64,000 nt of DNA from CAVPTL01 sp963727235. Its GTDB lineage: Bacteria > Actinomycetota > Thermoleophilia > Gaiellales > JAICJC01. How positions within the stretch are numbered: the stretch's first letter is position 1; each line of letters starts with the position of its first letter. Of the stretch, positions 1 to 7,796 are shown one piece after another. The translations under genes and the position numbers were made by a program. Below the pieces are notes generated by a model. It had not been told where the DNA came from and did no database searches. It was given only the letters and a program-made list of their open reading frames with translations. Location: NCBI GenBank assembly GCA_963727235.1, contig CAVSFZ010000019.1:62001-126000 (forward strand), in the 5' to 3' direction.

Positions 1-124
1 CTACCCCGGCGCCGGCACCGGCATCGGCGGCGACGACACCGTGTTTGCGACCGTCGACGGTACCGTCGAGTTCGCCCGCCGCAACGGCAAGCGGTACATC
101 AACGTGCACGCGCTCACCGCGTAG
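1..124 (+). CDS. rpmA: 50S ribosomal protein L27, C-terminal end (5' truncated by window edge)
   Basis: The frame starting at base 2 reads through to a TAG at 122-124 and gives the last 40 residues of bacterial L27, including GAGTGIGGDDTVFATVDGTV and the ending RRNGKRYINV plus HALTA. L27 sits near the peptidyl-transferase centre of the 50S subunit. It lies 20 bp upstream of obgE, the usual rplU-rpmA-obgE order, so the two are probably cotranscribed. Only the 3' end is in the window. Confidence 0.93.
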   Translation, partial: YPGAGTGIGGDDTVFATVDGTVEFARRNGKRYINVHALTA

Positions 125-144
125 CAGCGTAGAGAGGCCGAGCG

Positions 145-1428
145 GTGTTCGCAGACCGCGCGACAGTCGAGGTGCGAGGCGGACGCGGTGGCAACGGCTG
201 TGTCAGTTTCCGCCGTGAGAAGTACGTTCCCCGCGGTGGCCCCGACGGTGGCGACGGCGGTGACGGCGGCGACGTGATCCTGGTCGCCGACCCCGACCTG
301 CGCGATCTCACGCCGTTTCGGTTTGCATCCCATTTTCGGGCCGAGCGGGGACAGCACGGGAAGGGATCGGGCAAGCACGGTCGCGGCGGTGAGTCGAAGG
401 AGCTGGCGGTGCCGGTTGGGACACAGGTGCTCGACCGGGACTCGGGCGCGCTGATCGCCGACCTGGCACACCCGGGTGCCAGGGCGACGCTTGTCCGGGG
501 TGGCCGTGGGGGCAAGGGCAACCGCCACTACGCGACCGCCCGGCACCGAGCACCCGAGATCGCCCAGGTCGGCGAGGCCGGGGAGGAGCGGTGGCTCGAG
601 CTGCACCTGAAGCTGGTGGCCGACGCCGCGCTGCTGGGATTTCCCAACGCCGGAAAGTCATCACTGCTGCGCGCGATCTCGAACGCCAAGCCGAAGGTGG
701 CCGACTACCCGTTCACCACCATCGCTCCGGTGCTGGGCACCGTGGACAGCCCCGACGGCCGCCAGCTGACCGTGGCGGACGTCCCCGGCCTGCTGGAGGG
801 CGCCAGCGACGGAGTCGGGCTGGGCCATGACTTTCTGGCCCACCTCGAGCGGGCCCGGCTGCTGGTGCATCTGATCGACGCTGAGGGCGGCGCCGAGGAT
901 ATCCGCAAGCGGCGCGACACGATCAACCGGGAGCTGCAGCTTCACGGCGGAGGACTGGCCGAGCGGCCGCAGCTGATCGTGCTGTCGAAGATCGATCAGA
1001 TTTCACCGGAGGACCGAGCGGCGCTGGTGTCCGATTCCCAGGCAGCTCTGGCATGCTCATCGGTCACGGGCGAGGGAATCGCAGAGCTGATCGCGCGCCT
1101 GTTCGAGATCATTCCAGAACTCGAGACGCCCGAGCCCGTGCCGGAGGAGCCAGAGCTGGCCGAGTACCTGGAGTACCGCCCGGCAGCGCCGCTTCGACCC
1201 AGCTATCGGATTCTCCGCGACCGCGGTGAGTTGCGGATCGCAGGCGGAGAGATCGAGCGCCGCGCGCAGACGCTCGATTCGGAGGATGAGGGCTCGGTGG
1301 CCCGGCTGGTGGTGGAGCTCGAGAAGCTCGGAATCGATGAGGCGCTGCGCGAAGCCGGGGCCAAGCCCGGGGACGACATCCTGATCGGCACCCACCGGCT
1401 CGCATACCAGCCGAGGCGATCCGAGTGA
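145..1428 (+). CDS. obgE: Obg-family GTPase (CgtA)
   Basis: Essential GTPase that binds the 50S subunit during late ribosome assembly. The glycine-rich Obg fold covers about residues 1-155, starting MFADRATVEVRGGRGGNG. The G domain follows with the P-loop GFPNAGKSS at 165-173, G3 DVPG at 212-215, and SKID at 281-284 in place of the usual NKxD. The C-terminal OCT domain fills about 350-427, so the protein is complete at 427 aa. The start is GTG. The stop overlaps the nadD start (GTGA), which implies translational coupling. Confidence 0.97.
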   Translation: MFADRATVEVRGGRGGNGCVSFRREKYVPRGGPDGGDGGDGGDVILVADPDLRDLTPFRFASHFRAERGQHGKGSGKHGRGGESKELAVPVGTQVLDRDSGALIADLAHPGARATLVRGGRGGKGNRHYATARHRAPEIAQVGEAGEERWLELHLKLVADAALLGFPNAGKSSLLRAISNAKPKVADYPFTTIAPVLGTVDSPDGRQLTVADVPGLLEGASDGVGLGHDFLAHLERARLLVHLIDAEGGAEDIRKRRDTINRELQLHGGGLAERPQLIVLSKIDQISPEDRAALVSDSQAALACSSVTGEGIAELIARLFEIIPELETPEPVPEEPELAEYLEYRPAAPLRPSYRILRDRGELRIAGGEIERRAQTLDSEDEGSVARLVVELEKLGIDEALREAGAKPGDDILIGTHRLAYQPRRSE

Positions 1429-1970
1429 CACGGATCGGGGTGTTCGGCGGTCAGTTCGACCCGCCGCACAATGGCCACGTGGCGGTAGCAGCGACCGCCA
1501 TCGAGCAGCTCGCGCTCGATCGCCTGATCGTGGTGGTGGACGCCGACCCTCCGCATCGCGAGGCTTCGCAGCTCTCGGCTGACGTACGCGGCCGGTTGGC
1601 AGAGGCAGCGTTCGGGTCTCTGGCAAGGGTGACGGTGATGGTGCTGGGCGCGGACGAGTCGCCTTACACCGTGGACACGCTGCAGCGGCTGTCGGGACAG
1701 GGTGAGCTATTTCTGATCGTCGGAGCCGATCAGTTCGCAACGCTTGATCGCTGGCACGATCCGGCCCGGATCCGGGAGTTGGCGACGGTTGTGGTGGCGC
1801 CCAGACCGGAGATCGACCCGCGCGATTCCGACGTGGTGGTGCTCAGAATGGAGCCGGTGGAACTCTCCTCGAGCGGTGTCCGAGCCACGCTTCAACGCGG
1901 CGGCGACGTGGCGTCGCTGCTGCCCGTCGCGGTATCCGCCCTGCTCGAGCGGGGCCGACTTTACCAATAA
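1425..1970 (+). CDS. nadD: Nicotinate-nucleotide adenylyltransferase
   Basis: Transfers AMP from ATP to nicotinate mononucleotide in NAD biosynthesis. The N-terminus carries the nucleotidyltransferase signature GGQFDPPHNGHV with the (H/T)xGH-type motif. The C-terminus has ELSSSGVRATL, matching the family ISSTxIR motif. At 181 aa it is slightly shorter than most NadD proteins (about 190-215 aa). The GTG start lies inside the obgE stop (GTGA overlap), and the obgE-nadD-rsfS association is conserved in many bacteria. Confidence 0.94.
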   Translation: MTRIGVFGGQFDPPHNGHVAVAATAIEQLALDRLIVVVDADPPHREASQLSADVRGRLAEAAFGSLARVTVMVLGADESPYTVDTLQRLSGQGELFLIVGADQFATLDRWHDPARIRELATVVVAPRPEIDPRDSDVVVLRMEPVELSSSGVRATLQRGGDVASLLPVAVSALLERGRLYQ

Positions 1971-2055
1971 TCGTGTCAGTTGCCTCGAACCCGCCGGCAT
2001 GGCAGACTACGCCACGCTGAGCAGCGGAGGTACTGTTCGGCAGCTCGCCGACGGT

Positions 2056-3372
2056 ATGGACGACCCCCGACGTACAGATCCGGCACAGCGCGCTGACCTC
2101 GATGGAGGTCATCGAGTCTCCGCCCGTGTGCTCGACTGGGTGGTCGCCGGGGTGGTCAATGACGATCCCCTCGTCAAGATCCGGCTCGTTCAGTACCTGG
2201 TGATCACCGGCATCGTGTTGAGCATCGTGGGTGTGGCGATCAGTCCTGGCGACAGCTCCCGACGGGTGTTTTTGGTGGTCTCGCGGGTGCTGCTGTGCAT
2301 CCTGGTCGGGTGGTGGCTGTCCCGTCAGACCACACTCAGGTTCTGGCAGCTGGTGGCGCTGTTCGGAGGCCTGCCCGCCGCGTCAGGTCTGGTCACGATC
2401 TCCACCGGAGCGGGGGCATCATTGGCCGGGCGAACGGCTTGGGCGGTGCTGATGCCGACCTTGGGCGGCGTCATGTACGGACGCCGAGTGGCGATCTGGT
2501 CAGCCGCGCTCACGCTCACGGCGATCACGGTCGCCGACGTCATCGACGAGCCCGCGGGGCTGGCAGCGTTGAACGTGGTTGGCTACGTGGTTGTGTTGAT
2601 ACCGGTCATCTTCATCGTCAGCGAAACGGCGGTGCGACTGAGGGCGGCGGTGCTGCAGTTGCAGCAGACCCAGGCCGACCGTGATCTGCTGCAGCACTCA
2701 CTGGACGACGCCGCCGACCGGGAGCGCGCCAGGATCGCGACCGAACTGCACGACGACACGATCCAGGTGATGACCGCCGCCACCATGAGGCTGGACATGG
2801 CGCAGGCCAAACAGCCGACCGTGGGAGGCAAGCCGTTCGATCTCGGAGAGCCGCTCGAGCTGATGCAGGAGGCGATTGCGCGGGCGCGGAGGCTGAGCTT
2901 CGACCTCTACCCGCCTGCCCTGGACAACGGGCTGCAGCCGGCGCTGAAGGAGATCGCCCATCGGATCGAACGGGATGCCGGCTTCGCCGTGGTCGTGGAC
3001 GTCACACCGGAACGGTTCGCGGCCAAGCACGAGCGGCTGGTGTACCGGACGGCCAAGGAGCTGCTCGAGAACGCCCGCAAGCACTCCCAGGCTGAGCTGC
3101 TCGAGCTGACCGTTCGGATAGCCGACTCAGCACTGGTACTGCTCGTCGCTGACAACGGACGCGGGTTCGACGCCCACTCACCGCCGCATCCCGGCGACGG
3201 CAACTTTCATTTTGGGCTTCGGGCAGCAGAGGAGCGTGTCCGCCGGGCGGGTGGCACGCTCACCATCGACTCCATCGTCGGCGTTGGGACAACGGCCGAA
3301 CTGCGACTGCCGGTGACCACGCTGGGACGCTCGGCGCCCCTGCGACCGGAGGCGGCTCACGAAGCAGATTGA
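2056..3372 (+). CDS. Orphan membrane histidine kinase, HisKA_3 (NarL/DesK-like) type
   Basis: The N-terminal third holds about five or six hydrophobic segments, for example LVQYLVITGIVLSIVGVAI. A short coiled-coil linker follows, then the dimerisation/phosphoacceptor motif RERARIATELHDDTIQ with the His near residue 232. The HATPase_c domain has an N box ELLENARKH near 339, a G1 box VADNGRGFD and FGLRAAEERVRRAGG. This is the architecture of kinases that pair with LuxR/NarL-type regulators, but no response regulator gene is nearby. The start is uncertain: ATG 2056 is preferred because a TACTGT -10-like hexamer ends 19 nt upstream, but in-frame ATG 1999 is also possible. The signal sensed is unknown. 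Confidence 0.87.
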   Translation: MDDPRRTDPAQRADLDGGHRVSARVLDWVVAGVVNDDPLVKIRLVQYLVITGIVLSIVGVAISPGDSSRRVFLVVSRVLLCILVGWWLSRQTTLRFWQLVALFGGLPAASGLVTISTGAGASLAGRTAWAVLMPTLGGVMYGRRVAIWSAALTLTAITVADVIDEPAGLAALNVVGYVVVLIPVIFIVSETAVRLRAAVLQLQQTQADRDLLQHSLDDAADRERARIATELHDDTIQVMTAATMRLDMAQAKQPTVGGKPFDLGEPLELMQEAIARARRLSFDLYPPALDNGLQPALKEIAHRIERDAGFAVVVDVTPERFAAKHERLVYRTAKELLENARKHSQAELLELTVRIADSALVLLVADNGRGFDAHSPPHPGDGNFHFGLRAAEERVRRAGGTLTIDSIVGVGTTAELRLPVTTLGRSAPLRPEAAHEAD

Positions 3373-3414
3373 GGGGGTTTGCTAGGCTGCCTCCCGTCGA
3401 ATGGAGTCCCCCGC

Positions 3415-3768
3415 CTGAAGAGCACGGTTCAGCTTGCGCATCGCATCGCCGCCCTGGCAGCGGAGAAGCTTGCGACCGACATTGTCATTCTGGACATGCG
3501 GGACGTGGTCAGCTACACCGATCACTTCATCATCTGCACGGGGCGAACTCCCCGCCAGACGCAGGCGATCAGTGACGCCATCCGTGAATCGCTCAAGCGC
3601 GACGACAAGCGCTCGGCACAACGGGTCGAGGGACAGGCCCAGGGCGACTGGATCCTGATCGACTATCTGGACGTCGTGACGCACATCTTCACCCCCGAGG
3701 CGCGCGAGTTCTACCGGCTCGAATCGCTGTGGGGGCAGGTACCAAGCGAGAAGTTCGCGGCGGGATGA
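3415..3768 (+). CDS. rsfS: Ribosomal silencing factor RsfS
   Basis: RsfS binds L14 and blocks subunit joining when nutrients are scarce. The family core is evident: QLAHRIAALAAEKLATDIV, DHFIICTGRTPRQTQAISD, GDWILIDYLDVVTHIF and YRLESLW. I place the start at CTG 3415 because homology begins immediately there and a GGAG (3403-3406) lies 8 nt upstream. A TTG at 3379 would add 12 residues that look unlike the family. A -10-like TAGGCT at 3383-3388 could give the gene its own promoter. The stop overlaps the next gene (ATGA). Confidence 0.9.
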   Translation: MKSTVQLAHRIAALAAEKLATDIVILDMRDVVSYTDHFIICTGRTPRQTQAISDAIRESLKRDDKRSAQRVEGQAQGDWILIDYLDVVTHIFTPEAREFYRLESLWGQVPSEKFAAG

Positions 3769-4169
3769 GCGAGGCGCGTCTGTTCACTCCCGAACAGGCA
3801 CAGACGCTGCTCGACGAATGCGTGCGCGACCTGGCCGAGCGGATGGTGTCCGAGCGGTCATCCAGCCGCGAGCTCGAGAAACGCTGGAACGCCGTGGTGA
3901 TTGCGATCGGTGGTAACGGGGGAGACTTCGATCGCCCCGAGCTGACCGAGCTGAGAGGCGCCCTGGAGCAGGCGCACGAGCGCCTCCGCGAGATCATGAC
4001 GGAGCTGGACGAGCTGGGCGTCGAGATCAAGGACATCGACCGCGGGCTGCTCGATTTCCCCAGCGAGATCGACGGTCAGGAAGCGCTGCTGTGCTGGATG
4101 GTGGGCGAGCCGCGAATCGAGTTCTGGCATTCGCGTGAGGACGGCTTCGCCGGCCGGCGTCCGCTGTGA
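3765..4169 (+). CDS. DUF2203 family protein
   Basis: A 134-aa soluble protein of mostly helical character. It contains LFTPEQAQTLLDE near the start and, near the end, KDIDRGLLDFPS followed by LLCWMVGEPRIEFWH. The latter pattern (GL(V/L)DFP and E..I.(F/Y)WH) is what I associate with the DUF2203 family, whose function is unknown to me. The ATG overlaps the rsfS stop and its own stop overlaps the next start (GTGA), so it is part of the rsfS operon. Confidence 0.8.
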   Translation: MSEARLFTPEQAQTLLDECVRDLAERMVSERSSSRELEKRWNAVVIAIGGNGGDFDRPELTELRGALEQAHERLREIMTELDELGVEIKDIDRGLLDFPSEIDGQEALLCWMVGEPRIEFWHSREDGFAGRRPL

Positions 4170-4711
4170 CCGCCGGTAGCGAGCTGAAGGCGGCGCTGGC
4201 AGCAGAGGCAGAGGCGTATCGAGAGCTGCTTGCCGGCGAGGACGCCAAAGCGCAGCTGATCGTCGCCCGCGACGCCTACCTGGCATCCCACGACCTCACC
4301 CCTAACTCCAGCTGGGGCCGGTTGCTGGGCGCACTCAAGATGGCGATCCTGGCGGGCGACGGGGTGGAGCCGATCGCGCGCAGGGCCGTGGCCGAGGCGC
4401 AGCCGGCTGACACACCTGCCCCGGCGTACGTGCGCGCGCTGGCCGAAGTCGCTCTCGGCGACACGCCGGATGTCTCGGTGATGCTGGCAGCGGGCGACGC
4501 CTTCGCCCGCACCGGCCGTGCACTCGAGGCGCTGGCGGCGGGAGACGGTTCGGCGTACGCGGCGGCGCTGGCCGAGATCCTGGCCGACTTCGAGGGCCGC
4601 GATCTCCACCTGTCAGGCGTGCCCTTCGCCGACACCGTGGCGGTGCTCGAGCGTCTCGCCGACCGGCGCGGGCTGGCCGTTTCGCCCAGCAGCGATATAC
4701 TGCGCGCCTGA
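4166..4711 (+). CDS. Hypothetical alanine-rich helical protein
   Basis: A 181-aa protein that I do not recognise. It is Ala/Leu/Glu-rich, predicted helical throughout, and has no signal peptide or membrane segment. Motifs such as YLASHDLTPNSSWGRLLGALKMAILAG suggest repeated helical hairpins. The GTG start overlaps the preceding stop (GTGA), so it is the last gene of the nadD/rsfS run. Its last codons contain the promoter of tRNA-Ala, which starts 3 nt after its stop. Confidence 0.7.
   Translation: MTAGSELKAALAAEAEAYRELLAGEDAKAQLIVARDAYLASHDLTPNSSWGRLLGALKMAILAGDGVEPIARRAVAEAQPADTPAPAYVRALAEVALGDTPDVSVMLAAGDAFARTGRALEALAAGDGSAYAAALAEILADFEGRDLHLSGVPFADTVAVLERLADRRGLAVSPSSDILRA
4696..4701 (+). 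promoter_or_regulatory. -10 element of tRNA-Ala
   Basis: TATACT ends 12 nt before the mature tRNA 5' end and lies inside the end of the preceding coding sequence. No clear -35 consensus is visible 17 bp upstream. Confidence 0.7.
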
Positions 4712-4713
4712 AT

Positions 4714-4786
<73 letters not shown>

Positions 4787-4790
4787 TGGG

Positions 4791-4821
4791 TGAATAAAAG
4801 GTGCCAGGCACCTTTTATTCA
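4791..4821. repeat. Stop-codon palindrome, copy 1 (31 bp, single)
   Basis: A perfect inverted repeat around one central base: arms TGAATAAAA/TTTTATTCA and core GGTGCC-A-GGCACC. It separates convergent tRNA-Ala and the MFS gene, and the MFS gene's TAA stop (4817-4815, minus) lies in the arm. It belongs to the same family as 12541-12571, 12589-12617, 48672-48702 and 48720-48748. It may act as a bidirectional terminator, but neither arm gives a run of T. Confidence 0.95.
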
Positions 4822-6434
4822 CCGGTTCCGCGGACCTCGAGCACCGAGGCGGCTGCGCGCTGAGCCGGGGGGTGGCTGGTGATCGCGGTGAGGAACGGGT
4901 CCTTCTCGAGGCTGTACAGCTTGGTGTCGGACACCGCCGTGACGGTGGCGTTGCGGGGTGCGTCTCGCAGCAGCGCGGTCTCGCCGAAGCCCTCTCCCCG
5001 TGACAGCTGTGCGACGGCGATCCCGTCGCGTTTGACCTCGACCTCTCCGGAGGCGATGGCGTAGTAGCGATCGCCCTCGTCGCCCTGATGGATGATGGTC
5101 GTCCCGGCGGAGGCCTCGACCGGTTCCAGCGCGTGGGCCACGCCCTCCAGCTGCACCGGTGGGAGCGTCGCGAACAGCGGAGTGATGCGAAGCAGCGAGA
5201 TCTCGACGATCGGCACCTTGGCCGACCGGTCGATCCGCACCAGCGAATGCAGGCCGAACACGAGCACGGCGACGATCAACACTCCACAGCCCACCAAGGC
5301 GGTCGTGGCCCCCCCGAGCGCGATCAGCGGCGGGATCACCAGTGCGCCGAGTGCCAGGCCGGCCATGATGATCGCTTCGAGCATCCCGAACACGCGGCCG
5401 AGCACGTCGGCCGGCGAGACCCTCTGGAGCAGCGTGCGAGCGCCCACGTCCATCACCGCCCGGCCGCTTCCGATCACCACCAGAAGCAGCAGGGCGGCGA
5501 AGGCCGAGGGTGCCCAGGCCAGCAGCATCGTGCCGATACCCATGCCCAGCACCGCCAGCCCGATCGGTGGGGCGAGCCTCCGGCGGGTGATCAGCACCAC
5601 CGCGAGTGAGCTGCCGATCACCCCTCCAGCGGCGAATCCGGCGTTGAGATATCCGACCCAGCCTGGCCCGACATCCAGCACATCCAGCGCCAGCACCACG
5701 TAGATCACGTCGAACGCTCCCGTGATCACGAACTCCATGCCCAGGAGCAGCACCAGAAATCGCGGGTTGGGCTGGTGGGCGAGCACACGCACCCCGGCGG
5801 CAACCTGCTCCATCGCGCCCTCCTCCTCGCCGGCTGCCGCCGCCGGGGGCCCGTGCACCGTGCTCACGAGCAGCGCGCCGATCGCGGTGCCGATCGCCAT
5901 CAGCGCGAACACCTGGCCGGGCCCCGAGACTGCCATGATCACGCCGGCGCCGGCGGTCGCCACCAGCACACTGCTGTTCTCCACCCAGCTGGAGACGACG
6001 TTGGTGGCGGTCAGCTCCTGAGCGGTGTGCGCCAGCGCCGGGGTCAGTGCCGCCTGCGTGGGGCGGGTGATGGTGACGGCGGTGGCGGCCGCGGCGGCGC
6101 ACACGTACGCCAGCGGTGCCGCGCCCCCCGCCAGGATCACTGCTGCAGTGGCGCCCATCGCGATCGTCTGGGCGACGTATCCGGCGGTGAGCACCCGCAC
6201 CGGTGGGTGGCGGTCGGCCATAACCGATGCGAGCGGTGCAAAGAGCATCGCCGGCACCAGCTGGAACACCGCCACCAGGCTGGCGGTGGTGGCGCCGCCC
6301 TGGTCGTATGCGTACACCAGCATCGCCAGCCACACCGCGTATTCGGCGGCGTTGAATGCGAGAAAGGCCAGCAGCACCAGCCGCAGGTCGTGGTTCCGCA
6401 GCACGGCTGAGAACACCGTCGTGTTGGAGGACAC
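4815..6434 (-). CDS. MFS transporter fused to a C-terminal cyclic-nucleotide-binding domain
   Basis: Residues 1-405 form a major-facilitator permease of the MFS_3/drug-exporter type with many hydrophobic helices, e.g. LVLLAFLAFNAAEYAVWLAM. About residue 413 onward is a soluble cNMP-binding domain (LLRITPLFATLPPVQLEGVA...). Its phosphate-binding-cassette signature GEGFGETALLRDAPRNATV spans about 480-498 and has the conserved Gly-Glu and Pro-Arg. The substrate is unknown; the fusion suggests that transport is gated or sensed by cAMP or another nucleotide (inference). GTG 6434 is preceded by the -10-like GATAGT ending 6 nt upstream, implying a leaderless mRNA. Its stop codon lies in the palindrome at 4791-4821. 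Confidence 0.9.
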   Translation of the reverse strand: MSSNTTVFSAVLRNHDLRLVLLAFLAFNAAEYAVWLAMLVYAYDQGGATTASLVAVFQLVPAMLFAPLASVMADRHPPVRVLTAGYVAQTIAMGATAAVILAGGAAPLAYVCAAAAATAVTITRPTQAALTPALAHTAQELTATNVVSSWVENSSVLVATAGAGVIMAVSGPGQVFALMAIGTAIGALLVSTVHGPPAAAAGEEEGAMEQVAAGVRVLAHQPNPRFLVLLLGMEFVITGAFDVIYVVLALDVLDVGPGWVGYLNAGFAAGGVIGSSLAVVLITRRRLAPPIGLAVLGMGIGTMLLAWAPSAFAALLLLVVIGSGRAVMDVGARTLLQRVSPADVLGRVFGMLEAIIMAGLALGALVIPPLIALGGATTALVGCGVLIVAVLVFGLHSLVRIDRSAKVPIVEISLLRITPLFATLPPVQLEGVAHALEPVEASAGTTIIHQGDEGDRYYAIASGEVEVKRDGIAVAQLSRGEGFGETALLRDAPRNATVTAVSDTKLYSLEKDPFLTAITSHPPAQRAAASVLEVRGTGE

Positions 6435-6440
6435 GGTGTG

Positions 6441-6446
6441 ACTATC
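6441..6446 (-). promoter_or_regulatory. -10 element of the MFS-cNMP gene
   Basis: GATAGT on the minus strand ends exactly 6 nt before the GTG at 6434, so transcription would begin at or next to the start codon. Confidence 0.5.
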
Positions 6447-6459
6447 CCATGTGCCGGAG

Positions 6460-6735
6460 CTACTGCTCCAGCGGGTGTGTCGCCAGCGCCTCGACCGAGA
6501 CGTCGAACCACGGAAACAACGGAAGCGAGCTGATCAGGCTGTGGAGCTCGGTCGCGTCGGCCACCCGGTACAGCGAGATGTTGGCCAACCGCCCGGGAAG
6601 CCGCCAGATCCTGACCAGGGCACCCGAGTCGATCAGCTCCCGGCCGCGGATGCTCTCGGCCTCCAGCAGCTCACGCTTGCGTGGCTCGGGCATGTCTGGC
6701 GGCAGGTTGACGGTGATGTGGACGATGAACTCCAT
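6460..6735 (-). CDS. Muconolactone delta-isomerase-like small protein
   Basis: A 91-aa protein with the pattern of the muconolactone isomerase family (ferredoxin-like alpha/beta barrel): FIVHITVNLPPDMP, ELIDSGALVRIWRLPGRLANISLYRVADATELH and SLPLFPWFDVSVEALATHP. True CatC enzymes act in beta-ketoadipate catabolism, but no catechol-pathway genes are nearby, so this is probably a paralogue of unknown substrate. TATCAT at 6750-6745 ends 9 nt before the ATG. Confidence 0.82.
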   Translation of the reverse strand: MEFIVHITVNLPPDMPEPRKRELLEAESIRGRELIDSGALVRIWRLPGRLANISLYRVADATELHSLISSLPLFPWFDVSVEALATHPLEQ

Positions 6736-6744
6736 CGCCGCGCG

Positions 6745-6750
6745 ATGATA
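6745..6750 (-). promoter_or_regulatory. -10 element of the muconolactone-isomerase-like gene
   Basis: TATCAT on the minus strand ends 9 nt upstream of ATG 6735, leaving an mRNA leader of at most a few nucleotides. Confidence 0.55.
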
Positions 6751-6757
6751 CCGCGTC

Positions 6758-7603
6758 CTATGCGACCAGGAAGCGCGCCTGGCTGGTGAAGGTGCCCAGC
6801 GTGGGTGAGACCACCGTCAGCTTGCCGGACTTGGCCCCGACGGGGACGACCACGGTCATCAGCTTGTCGTTTGTGATCGTGGGAACCACGGTGATCGGGG
6901 TGGTGGCGCTCTTGAACTGGACGGTGACCCCGGTGAACCCCGCTCCGGTGAGTGTGATCACGGCGCCCACCGCACCCGTGCTGGGGGTGAACTTGGACAG
7001 GCGCAGCACCGGGATGGTGAGTCGGTCGGTGCTGGTGACCGTGCCGGTCAGGGTGCTCACGACCACTCGCCCGGTGGCAGTGCCGGCCGGGATCACGGCG
7101 TCGATTTCGGTGTCGGACTTGACGGTGAAGTCGGTGCCCTTGACCAGCGTCTTGGATCCGATCTGGACGCTGACAGCGTTGGTGAAGTCGGTACCGGTGA
7201 TGACGACGGTGGAGCCGATCGGTGCGGTGGTCGGGCTGAAGCCGGTCAGCTTCAGGCTGGCAGCCTTGACCTTGTAGCTCGTCGGTGCGATCGCGGTGCC
7301 CGCGGGAGTGACCACGCTGATCTTGCCAGAGGTCGCGCCGCCGGGGACGGTCGCGATGATGCGCGTATCGGACGAGACCGTGAACGTCGCGGGGACGCCG
7401 CCGTGGAACAGCACCTGCACCTGGCCGGCGGCAAAGCCGGAGAAGCCCGAACCGTTGATGGTGACGGTCTGGCCCACGTGGCCGGAGGTGGCGCTGAGGC
7501 TGGTGATCACCGGCGCTGCGGCCATGGCCGCCGTCGCGGAAACTCCGATCAGGCACACGGCCATGAGCGCGGACAGGAACGTTCGTCGGGTACGCAATCG
7601 CAT
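6758..7603 (-). CDS. Secreted protein with three IPT/TIG repeats
   Basis: 281 aa. The N-terminus is a Sec signal peptide: basic MRLRTRR, a hydrophobic core FLSALMAVCLIGVSATAA and the likely cleavage site AMA-AAP. Three immunoglobulin-like IPT/TIG repeats follow, each starting with a variant of SxTSGxVGxTVTI.GxGF: about residues 31-115, 117-200 and 202-281. There is no membrane anchor or sortase motif. A binding or structural role at the cell surface is likely but unproven. ATG 7603 was chosen over the longer frame because it starts the signal peptide and has GAGG 7 nt upstream. Confidence 0.85.
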   Translation of the reverse strand: MRLRTRRTFLSALMAVCLIGVSATAAMAAAPVITSLSATSGHVGQTVTINGSGFSGFAAGQVQVLFHGGVPATFTVSSDTRIIATVPGGATSGKISVVTPAGTAIAPTSYKVKAASLKLTGFSPTTAPIGSTVVITGTDFTNAVSVQIGSKTLVKGTDFTVKSDTEIDAVIPAGTATGRVVVSTLTGTVTSTDRLTIPVLRLSKFTPSTGAVGAVITLTGAGFTGVTVQFKSATTPITVVPTITNDKLMTVVVPVGAKSGKLTVVSPTLGTFTSQARFLVA

Positions 7604-7639
7604 CTGGACACCTCGGGAGGGGAAGGATCGGCTATCAAA

Positions 7640-7668
7640 AGCGTCCGAGTGCAATACAACTCCGTCAA
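7640..7668 (-). promoter_or_regulatory. Promoter of the IPT/TIG gene
   Basis: On the minus strand TTGACG (7668-7663) and GACGCT (7645-7640) are separated by 17 bp. This is one of few promoters here with a recognisable -35 and a normal leader (about 30 nt, with GAGG). Confidence 0.5.
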
Positions 7669-7783
7669 GTGATACGCCGTGCAGGAGTTTTCCCAGGAGG
7701 CTGATCTGAACACATTTTGACCGCAGGGATGGGCGACCGACCGGTGGTGGGATCCGCGGGGCCTGTTCGACCTCACCGTGGTC

Positions 7784-7789
7784 TACTGT
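7784..7789 (+). promoter_or_regulatory. -10 element of the NuoE-NuoF fusion gene
   Basis: TACTGT ends 7 nt before ATG 7797, implying a leaderless or near-leaderless transcript. Confidence 0.5.
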
Positions 7790-7796
7790 CCAGGCG

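Noticed and set aside
4791..4821. Classical intrinsic terminator
   Set aside because: The stem is strong but neither strand has a T run after it, and the loop would be a single base unless the core unpairs. Kept as a repeat with possible terminator role instead.
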